Shown: positions 23,611 through 34,267 of the stretch, piece by piece | Numbering within the stretch: the stretch's first letter is position 1 | Layout of the letters: the number at the start of each line of letters is the position of its first letter | Source of the DNA: Symbiodinium natans | Taxonomy: Eukaryota > Sar > Dinophyceae > Suessiales > Symbiodiniaceae | Length of the DNA: 64,000 nt | Direction of reading: 5' to 3' | Assembly: GCA_905221605.1 (NCBI GenBank) | Contig: CAJNDS010000169.1 | Location: forward strand, 202,501 to 266,500 | Position numbers and translations under genes: made by a program | Notes under the pieces: model-generated | The model's database searches: none | What the model was told of the DNA's origin: nothing | Seen by the model: only the letters and a program-made list of their open reading frames with translations

Positions 23611-25392
23611 TCAAGTGGCAGATCTGATTCGGGTTGAAAGGTGACGGGGCGGCCTGATGTATTGCCCGCGCCGGCAAGCGATTCCGCCCATGCACTCCCT
23701 GCGCCCATTGTGATACCACCAGCCCCCTCGGCAGTATGAGCCATAGCGGCACAGCAACAGGTTTGCCACGGCAGTTGTGCTGCTGGTGTCATCATGCATG
23801 ATGGTCGTGAAGCTCGAACCACTGCCTGAACCAACATCTGTGGCGGCCTTGTACCCGGACTTGCAAACAAGAGCTCCACTGCACTTGCGGAAACCGTTGA
23901 TCCACAGCCAAGTGCCGTGGCAGACAACCCCGAAGCGGCAGGAAATCAAGTTGCTGAAGCCATGGGACTGGTTCACAGCATCATACGTGGGCTCCACAGG
24001 ACTCAAAGCCACCAGTGCAGTGTCTTGGGTGTCACTTGCACCGCCCAAATTGAGAGTCGGCTTCCTTGTGTTCGAACCTGTGTAGTACGGGCCGGGCAAG
24101 CAAAAGACTCCGCCCATGCAGTCCCCGCGCCCGTGGTGATACGACCAGCCCCCTCGGCAGTATGAGCCATAGCGGCACACCAGGAGATTTGCCACAGCAG
24201 TTGTGCTGTTGGTGTCGTCCTGCATGATGGTCGTGAAGTTCGAGTCAACATCTGAACCAACATCTGTGGTGGCCTTGTACCCGGACTTGCACACTAGAGC
24301 TCCACTGCACTTGCGGATACCGTTGATCCACAGCCAAGTGCCGTGGCAGACAACCCCGAAGCGGCAGGAGATCAAGTTGCTGAAGCCATGGGACTGGTTC
24401 ACAGCATCATACGTGGGCTCCACAGGACTCAACGCCACCAGTGCAGTGTCTTGGGTGTGATTTGCACCGCCCAAAGTGAGAGTCGGCTCGCTTGTGCTAG
24501 TGCTAGAGCCCGCGTAATACGGGCCGGGCAGGCAAGCCACTCCGCCGCCCATGCACTCCCCGCGCCCGTGGTGATACGACCAGCCCCCTCGGCAGTATGA
24601 GCCATAGAGGCACACCAGGAGGTTTGCCACAGCAGTTGTGCTGTTGGTGTCGTCCTGCATGATGGTCGTGAAGTTCGAGTCAACATCTGAACCAACATCT
24701 GTGGTGGCCTTGTACCCGGACTTGCACACTAGAGCTCCACTGCACTTGCGGATACCGTTGATCCACAGCCAAGTGCCGCGGCAGACAACCCCGAAGCGGC
24801 AGGAGATCAAGTTGCTGAAGCCATAGGACTGGTTCACAGCACAATACGTGGGCTCCACAGGACTCAACGTCACCGGTGCAGTGTCTTGGCCGTCACTTGC
24901 GTTACCCAGATTGAGAGGCGGCTCGCTTGTGTTCGATCCTGCATAGTACGGGAGGGGTAGGCAACCCATCCCGCCCATGCACTCCCCGCGCCCATGGTGA
25001 TACGACCAGCCCCCCTGACAGTATGAGCCATAGCGGCACACCAGCAGGTTTGCCACAGCAGTTGTGCTGTTCGTGCTGTCCTTCATATCAGTGATGTTTG
25101 TGCTGGTGCCTCTCACGGTCGCGTCCTCAGTGCCTTGCGCCTGGCACACGAGTGTGCCGTCACACGTGGGCTTGCTGTCCTTGAAAACCACCGTGCCATG
25201 GCAGAGCACACCGTAGCGGCAGGAGATCAGGTTCCGCACGCCCCAAGACTGGTTCTTCGGGTCAAAGATTGCGAACGCTTCCTCCGCACTCGAAGCCGCC
25301 GGAGCCTGTGAAGTCTGCCAGCTCCCTCGCAGACTCTGCCCCTGAACTGTGGGGAGCCATAGGGCCACCAGAGCTAAGAGAGCGGGCGACAT
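23611..25392 (-). CDS. Secreted Cys-repeat glycoprotein, four tandem units
   Basis: A 593-residue intronless ORF with a clear signal peptide (MSPALLALVALWLPTVQG, cleavage near residue 18). The rest is four tandem units of about 143 residues (DNA period about 430 bp). Each unit holds two related four-Cys modules: NLISCRFGVVCHGTWLW with a later CSGALVC, and NLLVCRYGSYCRGGWSY with a later CMGG..C. The pattern is C-x5-C-x(8-15)-C-x5-C, repeated eight times. The linkers are rich in Asn-x-Ser/Thr sites (NSTT, NFTT, NQSH), so heavy N-glycosylation is likely. No transmembrane helix or anchor is visible. Units 2-4 are nearly identical in DNA, a sign of recent tandem duplication or homogenisation; unit 4 ends in a diverged tail (RRGQYIRPP). 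I do not recognise the domain family. Possible roles are extracellular or cell-surface binding, which is inference only. Confidence 0.8.
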   Translation of the reverse strand: MSPALLALVALWLPTVQGQSLRGSWQTSQAPAASSAEEAFAIFDPKNQSWGVRNLISCRYGVLCHGTVVFKDSKPTCDGTLVCQAQGTEDATVRGTSTNITDMKDSTNSTTAVANLLVCRYGSYCQGGWSYHHGRGECMGGMGCLPLPYYAGSNTSEPPLNLGNASDGQDTAPVTLSPVEPTYCAVNQSYGFSNLISCRFGVVCRGTWLWINGIRKCSGALVCKSGYKATTDVGSDVDSNFTTIMQDDTNSTTAVANLLVCLYGSYCRGGWSYHHGRGECMGGGVACLPGPYYAGSSTSTSEPTLTLGGANHTQDTALVALSPVEPTYDAVNQSHGFSNLISCRFGVVCHGTWLWINGIRKCSGALVCKSGYKATTDVGSDVDSNFTTIMQDDTNSTTAVANLLVCRYGSYCRGGWSYHHGRGDCMGGVFCLPGPYYTGSNTRKPTLNLGGASDTQDTALVALSPVEPTYDAVNQSHGFSNLISCRFGVVCHGTWLWINGFRKCSGALVCKSGYKAATDVGSGSGSSFTTIMHDDTSSTTAVANLLLCRYGSYCRGGWWYHNGRRECMGGIACRRGQYIRPPRHLSTRIRSAT

Positions 25393-25572
25393 GCGTCGGA
25401 CGCAGGAGGACGGGTCAAGTTTCTACACGAGGTTGTCACTCGGCCAAGAGCTGCCGGTTGAGCTGCACCGGAGGATCCCCCCTGAACCCTAAATATAAAC
25501 CCTAAACCCTAAACCCTAAACCCTAAACCCTAAACCCTAAACCCTAAACCCTAAACCCTACACCCCCTGCAC

Positions 25573-25611
25573 CTCAGCGGACGCTTCCCTAGATCGCCCT
25601 CCAAAGCACTC
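25573..25611 (-). CDS. Candidate exon
   Basis: Reads ECFGGRSREASAE. Acceptor is CCAAG, donor is GT (GTGCAG). Confidence 0.4.
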
Positions 25612-25747
25612 CTTGGCCTACTTGCCCTCAGAGCGCAATCTGCAGGTGAGCTTTGGGGGATGGCGGCGTAGGTGGGAGTAGGGTTTAGGGTTTAGGGGTT
25701 GGGGTTTATAGGGGGATCCTGTGATGTGATGAAGCGTACATCTCAAC

Positions 25748-25801
25748 CTGCCGAGGCCGCATTCCGCACCAGCACCTCGCGCGCCACGGGCACCGAGACG
25801 C
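25748..25801 (-). CDS. Candidate exon
   Basis: Two bases, then VSVPVAREVLVRNAASA plus one base and a GT donor (GTTGAG). Acceptor is CTCAG. Confidence 0.45.
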
Positions 25802-26169
25802 CTGAGGAAAATCGGTCTGCATGGAAGTCTTAGAGGTTTAGGGTTTAGGGTTTAGGGTTTAGGGTTTAGGGTTGAGGGTTTAGGGTTTAGGGTTTAGGGT
25901 TTAGGGTTTATGAGGGTTGCGTCTTATGACTAAGATGGGTGTTACACATGCAAGCATCACCAGCAGATCTGCGGGCGCAGCTGTGCTTAACCATCCTGTT
26001 AGACCCCTGTATACGCCTAAGCCCCTAGAGAGCCCTCAACACTAAACCCTAAACCCCAAAACCTTTGAATCCCACTAAGCCGGGTACCAACAACCCTTAA
26101 ATCTCTGAACCCCAGACACCTGAATCACAGTACAACCCAGAACCTTGAACCCAAAACCCTAAGCCCTAA

Positions 26170-26283
26170 ACTTCTAAACCCTCCTAAACCCTAAACCATA
26201 TAACCCTGTAAAACCTCTAAACCCTAAACCCTAAACCCTAAACCCTAAACCCTAAACCCTGAACCCTGAACCCTAAACCCAAA
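26170..26283 (-). repeat. CCCTAAA array
   Basis: Left flank of the candidate exon at 26304-26356. Confidence 0.9.
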
Positions 26284-26303
26284 TCTGAAGTGGAGAGCTG
26301 AGC

Positions 26304-26356
26304 CCTCGGCGGGGGAAGCGCTTGCGGATCTCCAACACGCGCTTGGCTACGGGCAC
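26304..26356 (-). CDS. Candidate exon
   Basis: Reads VPVAKRVLEIRKRFPRR. Acceptor is CCTAG. Resembles the next exon (VPVAREVLVR). Confidence 0.45.
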
Positions 26357-26917
26357 CTAGGTGGCTTGCGGCTTTGGGTTTAGGATTGAGGGTTTAGGGT
26401 TTAGGGTTTAGGGTTTAGGGTTTAGGGTTTAGGGTTTTGCGGTTGGGGATTAGGGAGTAGAGATTTCGGGGTTGGGGGTTTGGGGATTTAGGATGCAGGC
26501 GCTTTGCGGCTTCAAGTGTTTAGGGCCTAAAAAGGGTCTCAACGGCCTTCAGGATTTGAGGTGTTTTGGGTCAATCAGATCGGGTCTGACTTCTCTGCTT
26601 CGGGTTCGGGACGGGCTGGGGGAAGGGGTCTCAGCACTCGGATCCAGAAACTAAAAGCAGACGGAGGGTCCGAGCCCTCAGCCCCAAAGGCTCCATACTC
26701 TAAACCCTACTTGGTTGTTCATGGGTACTTCTAACCCCTACTACAAGTCTACTTCTTATAGCCTATTTAGAAAACTTAGAGGGGTTATATGTACAGTTAT
26801 ACTGTAGCAACCTACATGCTCCAAACTCTAATATCCAAAAACACCCCCCCAAAAAGAACATAGCAGGGTTGGTGTGCGCAACGCCTTCGGACGGTCAAGT
26901 CCAAGAACTTTGAAATC

Positions 26918-27036
26918 CTAAACCCTAAACCCTAAACCCTAAACCCTAAACCCTAAACCCTAAACCCTAAACCCTAAACCCTAAACCCTAAACCCTAAAC
27001 CCTAAACCCTAAACCCTAAACCCTAAACCCTAAACC
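26918..27036 (-). repeat. CCCTAAA array
   Basis: About 16 perfect units. A possible small exon (DKTFSGPS, minus, near 27040-27068) follows. Confidence 0.9.
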
Positions 27037-27441
27037 CACGGCTACGCTGGGCCCCGAGAACGTCTTGTCTTTGAGGGTTGAAGGCTTGTAGGGCCTATGG
27101 GGTTTGATTGGGTAAAGGGTGTTTGTGAAGACTTGGGCCTAGGGTTTCGGATAAGGCAGGAAGGCATGAAGCAGCATGAAACGCCTGATTTAGATTTCAG
27201 ATTTCAGCGTGTTGGGTTTGGGGAACTCCGCAAATTCTTCGCAGAACAGGGCAACCCTAAACCTTTTAAGCCTTCTTGAACCCATCTTGCCCGTTCTAGA
27301 TTGGGGCTTAGAACTTGCGCAAACACCCTACCTTACAACAGGCTGGTTGTTAGTAGGGAATGAGGGAATTAGGGCCAGACATAATCCCTAAAAAGGAGGT
27401 TGAGGTGCCCCCCCCCCCCCCCCAACTTCTGTGGGGCTCAC

Positions 27442-27479
27442 GGACCAAGACCCCGTCTGCTCAAGAATCTTGGCAGCAC
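27442..27479 (-). CDS. Candidate exon
   Basis: Reads VLPRFLSRRGLG plus two bases with a GTGAGC donor. Acceptor is TTCAG. Confidence 0.35.
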
Positions 27480-27845
27480 CTGAACAAGAGGCATTTGGAG
27501 CTGTGAGACTTCATTGGGAGTGCGGGCTCAGCGCTTTTAAGCAATTGAAGGGTTCGGGCCTAGGGGTTTTGAGTTTAGGGTACTGTCTTATTGCTTGTAT
27601 TCTTAATATTGAATATCTTGGCACGTGAGCGCCAAAACCTTAAACACCCTCACTAAGTGAACCCTAAACCCCCTAAAGCCCTGAAAAGTGTACCCTGAAA
27701 CCCCCACAAAAACAACTCGGAAACGAGCCCTAAACCCTAATCCCTAAACACCCCACAAAGAGCCCGAAGCCACGGAGAGCCGACGCCCCAGAAGCCTCAC
27801 CCCTCAGAACATAAGCACACCCATGAACGACTTGACTTGGACATG

Positions 27846-27950
27846 TGGGGGGTTTACGAAAATGAGGGGCCCCGAATATAGACCCCAAATAGTCGGGATT
27901 CCCTTATAATAAGCACCTCACTAAGGTAGCTCTAATTTCGGAAGCCCCCG
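27846..27950. mobile_element. Short element, family 2
   Basis: Shares TTTACGAAAAT, ATTCCCTTATAATAAG and the 3' end with the copy at 21987. Confidence 0.65.
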
Positions 27951-28084
27951 TGTTCTTGGTAGGCAACCCAGTAGTCACGAATACTCCATCCAACTTTGCT
28001 AAGGGCTCCCTAAGGTCTCTCAATTTGAGTCCCCCACCAAAAGCCCTAAACCCCTTTACAACCTCCCCCTACGGACCTTACCCC

Positions 28085-28470
28085 AAACTCTAAACCCTAA
28101 ACCCCTTGAACCCTCCCTAAACCCTAAACCCCAAACCCTAAACCCTAAACCCTAAACCCTAAACCCTAAACCCTAAACCCTAAACCCTAAACACCTTGGA
28201 CCCTCCCATGAAGGACCCGAGAGTCCTCTGAGCATGTGGCCCTCCAAGCTGCCAACCGCCTGCATCAGCTTCATCCTGAGCTGTGGTTCAGGGCTTGGGG
28301 TTTGGGGTTCAGGGCTTGGGGCTTGGGGTTCAGGGCTTGGGGTTTGGGGTCTGGGGTTTAGGGTTTCGGGTTTGGGGTTTAGGGTTTAGGGTTTCGGGTT
28401 TGGGGTTTAGGGTTTAGGGTTTAGGGTTTGGGGTTTAGGGTTTAGGGTTTAGGGTTTCGGGTTTAGGGTT
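28085..28470. repeat. CCCTAAA and TTTAGGG arrays around a candidate exon
   Basis: CCCTAAA to 28195 and TTTAGGG/TTTGGGG from 28300 bracket the exon at 28218-28275. Confidence 0.85.
28218..28275 (-). CDS. Candidate exon
   Basis: Two frames are open, giving DEADAGGWQLGGPHAQ or KLMQAVGSLEGHMLRGLS. Acceptor is GCTCAG; the end is uncertain. Standard flanks. Confidence 0.35.
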
Positions 28471-29107
28471 GCAGAAGGGTTTTTTGGGTTCGGGGTTTTT
28501 GGTTTTGGGGTGTTTGGGCGTGGGGTTTTAGGGTTTTGGGGAGGGGTTTCGTGGTTTAAAGTTTGTGGGTTTGCCGTAGAAGTGCGCATGGGCGAAGATG
28601 GATGCTGAGGCCTACTTGTAAAGGGGGCCTTCTTCTCCGATTCTCCTAGAACCAGGAGTAGCCTAGGAATTAAAAAAAGTGCCATTTTGGGTTTGAAGGG
28701 GCTTATCAGAGGACCCGAACTCGAAAACAAAGGGAATCAGGTCCTACTCTGGGTCTGAGCCTGCTGTTCTCACACCCTAAACCCTAAACCCTAAACCCTA
28801 AACCCTAAACCCTAAACCCTAAACCCTAAACCCTAAACCCCGCGCCGTCGCCGGCGGCCCGCAGGTCTAAACTCGGGCTCCGTATTTGAGTACAAGCCTC
28901 GAGATTCGAGTGCCTAAGGGGCAATGGGGCCTAAACCCTAAAGCCTAAACCTTAAACCCCAAACCCCTTAAACCCTAAACCCTAAACCCCAAACCCCACA
29001 AACGCTACTGGACTTGAGGGCTTAGGTGTTTAGATGTAGGGCTTACAGGGCTGAAGGGTGCCAAGCCCCAAAGTGGTTGGAGTCCACAACCCCACCCCCC
29101 CCCCCCC

Positions 29108-29206
29108 CCCCAAACCCTAAACCCTAAACCCTAAACCCTAAACCCTAAACCCTAAACCCTAAACCCTAAACCCTAAACCCTAAACCCTAACCCTAAACCC
29201 TAGGTG
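29108..29206 (-). repeat. CCCTAAA array
   Basis: Preceded by a run of about 18 C; left flank of the exon at 29242-29280. Confidence 0.9.
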
Positions 29207-29241
29207 GAAACTGCACTTGAGAACTGGGGGCTGGACACAGC

Positions 29242-29280
29242 CTCCGCGCGGTCGGCATCGCCCCCACTTCGATCCAGCGC
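29242..29280 (-). CDS. Candidate exon
   Basis: Reads ALDRSGGDADRAE. Acceptor is GCCAG, donor is GC (GCTGTG). Standard flanks. Confidence 0.45.
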
Positions 29281-29582
29281 CTGGCTTAAGGGGTTTAGGG
29301 TTTAGGTTTTAGGGTTTAGGGTATGGAGTAAAGGGTATAGTGGGAAAAGGTATAGGGTTTATGGTTTAGGATTTAGGGCTTAGGGTTTAGGGTTTAAGGT
29401 TTAGGAATTAGGGTTTAGGGCCTGGGGTCCCAGGACTTGAGGTTTAGGATTTTGGGAAGGAATTCTAGGTGTAGGCCCTTGCTTTTGGGTCTGGAGGTCA
29501 TTCTCCTTGCTACCTCCCTGTCTCTCGGTCCAATCTGTTCATCCTCACGTTCAGGATTTAGGGCTTCGTGCTCATGACTCGT

Positions 29583-30185
29583 GTTTAGGGTTTAGGGTTT
29601 AGGGTTTAGGGTTTAGGGTTTAGGGTTTAGGGTTTAGGGTTTAGGGTTTAGGGTTTAGGGTTTAGGGTTTAGGGTTTAGGGTTTAGGGTTTAGGGTTTAG
29701 GGTTGAGCCTTGAACCTTGACCTATCCTAAACCCTAAACCCTAAAGCAAACCGACCCCGAGCTCTGCCCAGGCAAAGCAGGGCACAAAAAACATCCCAAC
29801 CCGCACCCACACACACAACAAAAACTTCAGAAGCCTTAACTCAAAAAATCGTCAACTCCCCTAAGGCCGCACAATCTTTGTCTCCATAAACCCCTAAACC
29901 CTTTAACAACTAAATAAACCCTAAACCCTAAAACCCTAAAACCCTAAAACCCTAAAACCCTAAAACCCTAAAACCCTAAAACCCTAAAACCCTAAAACCC
30001 TAAAACCCTAAAACCCCAAAACCCTAAAACCCTAAAACCCTAAGACCCTGAACCCTGAACCCTGAACCCTGAACCCTGAACCCCAAACCCTAAACCCTAA
30101 ACCCTAAACCCTAAACCCTAAACCCTAAACCCTAAACCCTAAACCCTAAACCCTAAACCCTAGCCCTAAACCCTAAACCCTCCCC
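29583..30185. repeat. Inverted TTTAGGG / CCCTAAA pair with CCCTAAAA variant
   Basis: TTTAGGG at 29583-29703, loop to 29920, then CCCTAAAA (8 bp) to 30040 and CCCTAAA to 30185. The two arms belong to one intron. Confidence 0.85.
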
Positions 30186-30194
30186 GGGCGCCTC

Positions 30195-30223
30195 CTGCAG
30201 CTGCGGCAGATAAGACTTGTCCG
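30195..30223 (-). CDS. Candidate exon
   Basis: Two bases, then DKSYLPQLQ. Acceptor is AGGAG, donor is GA (GAGGCG). Standard CCCTAAA-left, TTTAGGG-right flanks. Confidence 0.35.
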
Positions 30224-30559
30224 CTCCTGCGGCTCTAAGCGAGCCCATTGAGCTACTCAGCAGCCCAAGTTGGTTGAAAGTAAATAGGGTTTTTGGGTTT
30301 AGGGTTTAGGGTTTAGGGTTTAGGGTTTAGGGTTTAGGGTTTGGGGTTTGGGGTTTGAGGTTTGAGGTTTGGGGTTTGGGTCTCAGGGTTTAGGGTTTGA
30401 GGCTTAGCAATTTCACCTCGCAGAGGCACGTCCTCCCAAACCTTGCACTGGACTCAAGCCACAATCAGCCACGCAAGGGCGGCATCCGAATTCATCCGGC
30501 TACTTTCTTTGCAGGTTTAGGGTTTAGGATTTAGGGTTTAGGGCTTAGGGCTTAGGGTT

Positions 30560-31450
30560 TAGGGTCTTTCGATTCATACCTACCATGCCCATCAAAACTT
30601 AGTTACATCTTTGTGTCGTGAAAGACCGCTGATATGTACCCTGTTCACCACTGCATTGATCATCTGAATTGTCGAGGTTGGTTCTTCTATACACCTGATT
30701 GTTTACAGTTGTCTTGCTTCCTGTATCAGGTGCATTCTTTCTTCTCTACCTTGCGCAATCTACACCGCACTGCTAAATTACGCGTGCTGTTCTCCTACTG
30801 GCTTGTTTGCAAGTTCTTACTCCTTATCACTACCACGACTTCCATCCACCCGCCACCATCACCGCCACCCGCCGCCGCGGGAAACTACAACCAGGAAGCA
30901 GGTCTTACCCGGAGCGGAAACCCTAAGCCTCTAAACCCCTAAGCCCTCCATGATCGCAATAGGGTTTTGGGGTTTAGGGGCTTTGGGGGTTTAGGGTTTG
31001 GGGTTTGGGGTTTAGGGCTTAGGGTTTAGGGATGCCACTCATGCTCTGTAGGTCCCCGGGCCTAACTGAAGCTGCAACGCCAGTAAGGCGGCCTCGGCGG
31101 TTTGTTGAGGCGTCTCTGCTATCAAGGGGTGAGGGACCCCTAGAAGGGACCCTATATAATCCCAAAAAAAACTTTAGCGATAGTCCCTAAAGCAACCTAA
31201 GTAGCCCATAAATAACCCCTTATAAGGGTTCCTGCTTTAGTTTCCTGATGGTACAAAGAAGGCGGATGCCTCGAAACCCTCCGGGGCTGCTGCCCTTCGG
31301 GCTTTTTTTGGAATCACCTTTTCTATACTGAACTTGGAAATGGAAACCCTAGCAAAAAATGACTTTTTTGCTGTTTCTTAGGAATTAAAGCACCCAAATT
31401 TTTAAAAACTATTTCCAACTATCCCTAAGTTTTTCGGGCGGAACGTCAGC
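30560..31450. other. Repeat-poor unique segment
   Basis: Unlike the rest in having AT-balanced, non-telomeric sequence. Frames on the plus strand (30634-30942) have no features of a protein. It may be a gene boundary or a long intron centre. Confidence 0.4.
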
Positions 31451-31587
31451 GTTCTCCAGGGGTGAGACATGTACCCATCGTCGCCTTACTTGACCGCTGT
31501 CTCATAGCCAGCCGTCACCACTGCCAAGCTTCACCGAGAACAACACAGTCTCAACGGTCCACCCCTCCCAAACTCCCACCACTCAAA

Positions 31588-31917
31588 CTAGTCCGAGTCA
31601 ACAAGCACGTCCCCCTCGCCATGTGTCCACTCTGCGTTGTTCTCCACGTTCTCCTCCTGCTCCTCAGCGTCGTCAAACGCATTCTCCGCAGTCTCTCCCT
31701 TCCCCACCACAGGACGACCACAGGACGACCAGGACAACGAGGAGGGGAATGTAGAGGAGCTCCCCGTCACAGAAGGCGACCCCGGCGCAGAGGATGGTGT
31801 CGAGGACGCAGTAGGCTCCTGCATTATGGCTCGGAAGCCATGAAGGTAGGGATGCAGACTAGCTTCGAAAGCTCGCGACATGCGAAGAGCAGCCATGGCC
31901 CGATTGCGGAAGGCCAT
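31588..31917 (-). CDS. ORF with acidic tail, uncertain
   Basis: A 109-residue frame, Ser/Pro-rich in the middle and acidic near the end (DDAEEQEENVENN). The opposite strand is also open over most of it (31462-32046), so at most one is real. This 600-bp stretch is free of telomere repeats, which is unusual here and argues for something functional or inserted. Confidence 0.25.
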   Translation of the reverse strand: MAFRNRAMAALRMSRAFEASLHPYLHGFRAIMQEPTASSTPSSAPGSPSVTGSSSTFPSSLSWSSCGRPVVGKGETAENAFDDAEEQEENVENNAEWTHGEGDVLVDSD

Positions 31918-32178
31918 TTAACACTGTTATCCCACGAAGGTCGGAGGAAGGTGGGGAGAGGGGGGGAGGGGGGGCGGGAGAGAGGGGAGGGTGGCGGGAA
32001 AAGAGGGGGAGGGTGGCGGTTGAGAGGAGGGGCCAGTGGCGGCTGACGGATCCGGAGCCCGAAGCCCAAATGCCTTGCTTTTTTGCGAACGATTCGGGCT
32101 TGGGGGGTTTAGGGTTGAGGGTTGAGGGTTGAAAGCAAGCGACGGGTTCCATAGCTTTCTGAAAGCAAGCCGCGATAC

Positions 32179-32250
32179 CTGCGAGCACCCCATATCGATC
32201 ACTCCCAAGGCTAAGAATGTACCCAGCATACCCAGCGCATCAAGAGCCCC
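32179..32250 (-). CDS. Candidate exon, membrane helix
   Basis: Encodes 24 residues including LDALGMLGTFLALGVIDMG, a likely membrane helix. Acceptor is AATCAG, donor is GT (GTATCG). Confidence 0.5.
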
Positions 32251-32959
32251 CTGATTGAGGAATCTTCCTTCAATCCCAAAAAAGGGGCCTTTTTTGAGGG
32301 GTTTAGGGTTTCGGGTTTGGGTTTAGGGTTTAGGGTTTAGGGTTTAGGGCTTTGGGTTTAGTGTAGCGCAGCTGTTGCTTAACTGGCGGGATCGGGGGCC
32401 CTCTGCACAACGAGCTCAACCAGAAAACACGGCATCGATGGAAAGATCCCTAAACACTGAACCCTAAACCCCAACCCCGGCACCCTAAACCCTTACAACG
32501 TAAACCGCAACATTCGTAAACCCGAAACCCTAGCCCTAACGCCGCAAACCCACAAACCTACCTCTAGGGCCTTAATACCCCAACACCCAAAACCCTAAAC
32601 CCTAAACCCTAAACCCTAAACCCTAAATCCTAAACCCTAAAACCCTAAACCCTAAACCCCCTGAACCCCAACACCCGAAACCCTGGCACCCTTACACCTC
32701 CCCAGCGCGCTGAGGTGAAGGCCGCGCGGCCTCAGGGGCAAGGCGGCGGAATCAGGTACAATTAGGGTTTAGGGTTTCGGGCTTAGGGTTTAGGGTTTAG
32801 GGTTTAGGGTTTAGGGTTTAGGGTTTAGGGTTCACACACACACACACACATTTCCTCAAAAAACATACTTCGCTGACTACTCATCTCCTACAATGTGCCG
32901 CGCGGCGAGCATGAAGCCGTCTGCTATTCTCTTGTAAGGGTAGAACATGGCAGAATCAT

Positions 32960-33060
32960 ATGGGGTTTACGAAAATACCGGACACCTTATTTAGTCCCCC
33001 AAATAATTAGTAAAATTCCCTTATAATAAGGACCCAATGAGCTACCCCGAACCCCATATG
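32960..33060. mobile_element. Short element, family 2
   Basis: Shares GGGGTTTACGAAAATA and ATTCCCTTATAATAAGGACC. Confidence 0.65.
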
Positions 33061-33499
33061 TTTTCTGTTAGCCCTTCTGTTGCCGAGTCACTCGGCTCCC
33101 AATCGCACAAGCTCAGCGCATTTCGAGTCAGCTCGCCGCCGTCAACCTGCGTAGGGCAGGCACTCTGTGTTGGCACCCTAAACCCTAAACCCTCAACCCT
33201 AAGCCCTAAACCCTAAACCCTAAACCCCAAATCCGAAAGCCAACTCGGACGCACGACCCAAGTCAGAAGCCAACCCGAAGAAACGAAATCTAGGCCGGGA
33301 TCCTTCACGCCTTCACCCTAAACCCTAAACCCTAAACTCTAAACCCCCCTTCGCCGCCGTGCCAGCAAGCTGTGCACTGCGCGTGGGAGCGGACAAGCAT
33401 CAGGTACGGGTTTCGGGTTTAGGGTTCAGGGCTTGGGGCTTAGGGTTTTGGGTTCAGGCCAGAAAGCCCTAAACCCTAAATCCTGGGCTTCAGAGGGTC

Positions 33500-33559
33500 C
33501 CGAATCACAAAGATGTCGCGGCACATCAGCCCAACATAACCCCCAAACCCTGACAGGAC
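33500..33559 (-). CDS. Candidate exon, hydrophobic
   Basis: Reads VLSGFGGYVGLMCRDIFVIR. Acceptor is CAGCAG, donor is GA (GACCCT). May be part of a membrane protein that starts downstream of the coiled-coil gene. Confidence 0.45.
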
Positions 33560-33589
33560 CTGCTGGAAGTCGGCCCAAGATATGGGTTT

Positions 33590-33950
33590 AGGGTTTGGGG
33601 TTTGGGGTTTAGGGTTTAGGGTTTAGGGTTTAGGGTTTAGGGTTTAGGGTTTAGGGTTTAGGGTTTAGGGTGAGATGCCTTTGCCAAACCCGGGGACGCC
33701 GCCTGCTTCACCAGCGTGATTCGCCGCTTCAGCACGGAGTCCTGGCTGCCAAGCCCTCAGAGGGTTTAGGGTTTAGGGTTTAGGGTTTAGGGTTTAGGGT
33801 TTAGGGTTTAGGGTTTAGGGTTTAGGGTTTAGGGTTTAGGGTTTAGGGTTTAGGGTTTAGGGTTTGGGGTGTGCGGTTTGGGGTTTGGGGGGTTGGGGTT
33901 TGGGGTGTGGGGTTTGGGGTTTGGGGTTTAGGGTTTGGGGTTTAGGGTTT
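33590..33950 (+). repeat. TTTAGGG arrays
   Basis: Two arrays around an island at 33670-33762 that is open on both strands, which I do not call as an exon. Confidence 0.85.
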
Positions 33951-34234
33951 AAGGTTTCCATACATTACGCAAAATCGCCCCTAGTTCAAGGGGTAAGTTT
34001 TGGAGTCTCAACGAGGAGAAAAACCCTACGGAAGAGAAGCAGCCTCCGACACCCTTAACAGATGGAGCCTCGAGATGGCGGGGTCCGCAAACCCTAAACC
34101 CTAAACCCTAAACCCCAAACCCTAAACCCTAAACCCTAAACCCTCGATCCCGAACTCCGAAGCTCGAAGCTGCACATCCCCAAATTCCCGAAGATTCGGG
34201 TCTGGGTGCAGAAGGGCGCCGGGTGGCTTCTCAC

Positions 34235-34267
34235 AGTATGAACCCAGAGAGCCCAAGACGCGCTTGA
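34235..34267 (-). CDS. Candidate exon of an unrecognised gene
   Basis: Two bases, then KRVLGSLGSY plus one base and a GTGAGA donor. Acceptor is CCTCAG. The intron end before it resembles that before the exon at 32179-32250. Confidence 0.4.

Noticed and set aside
23331-23927. A 198-residue minus ORF overlapping the Cys-repeat gene
   Set aside because: Out-of-frame shadow of the tandem repeat; lacks any domain.
31270-31310. GC hairpin followed by a T run, like a bacterial terminator
   Set aside because: The genome is eukaryotic; the hairpin is short and isolated.
33060-33170. Open minus frame ELTRNALSLCDWEPSD
   Set aside because: Sits in a loop next to a family 2 element, with no donor in phase.
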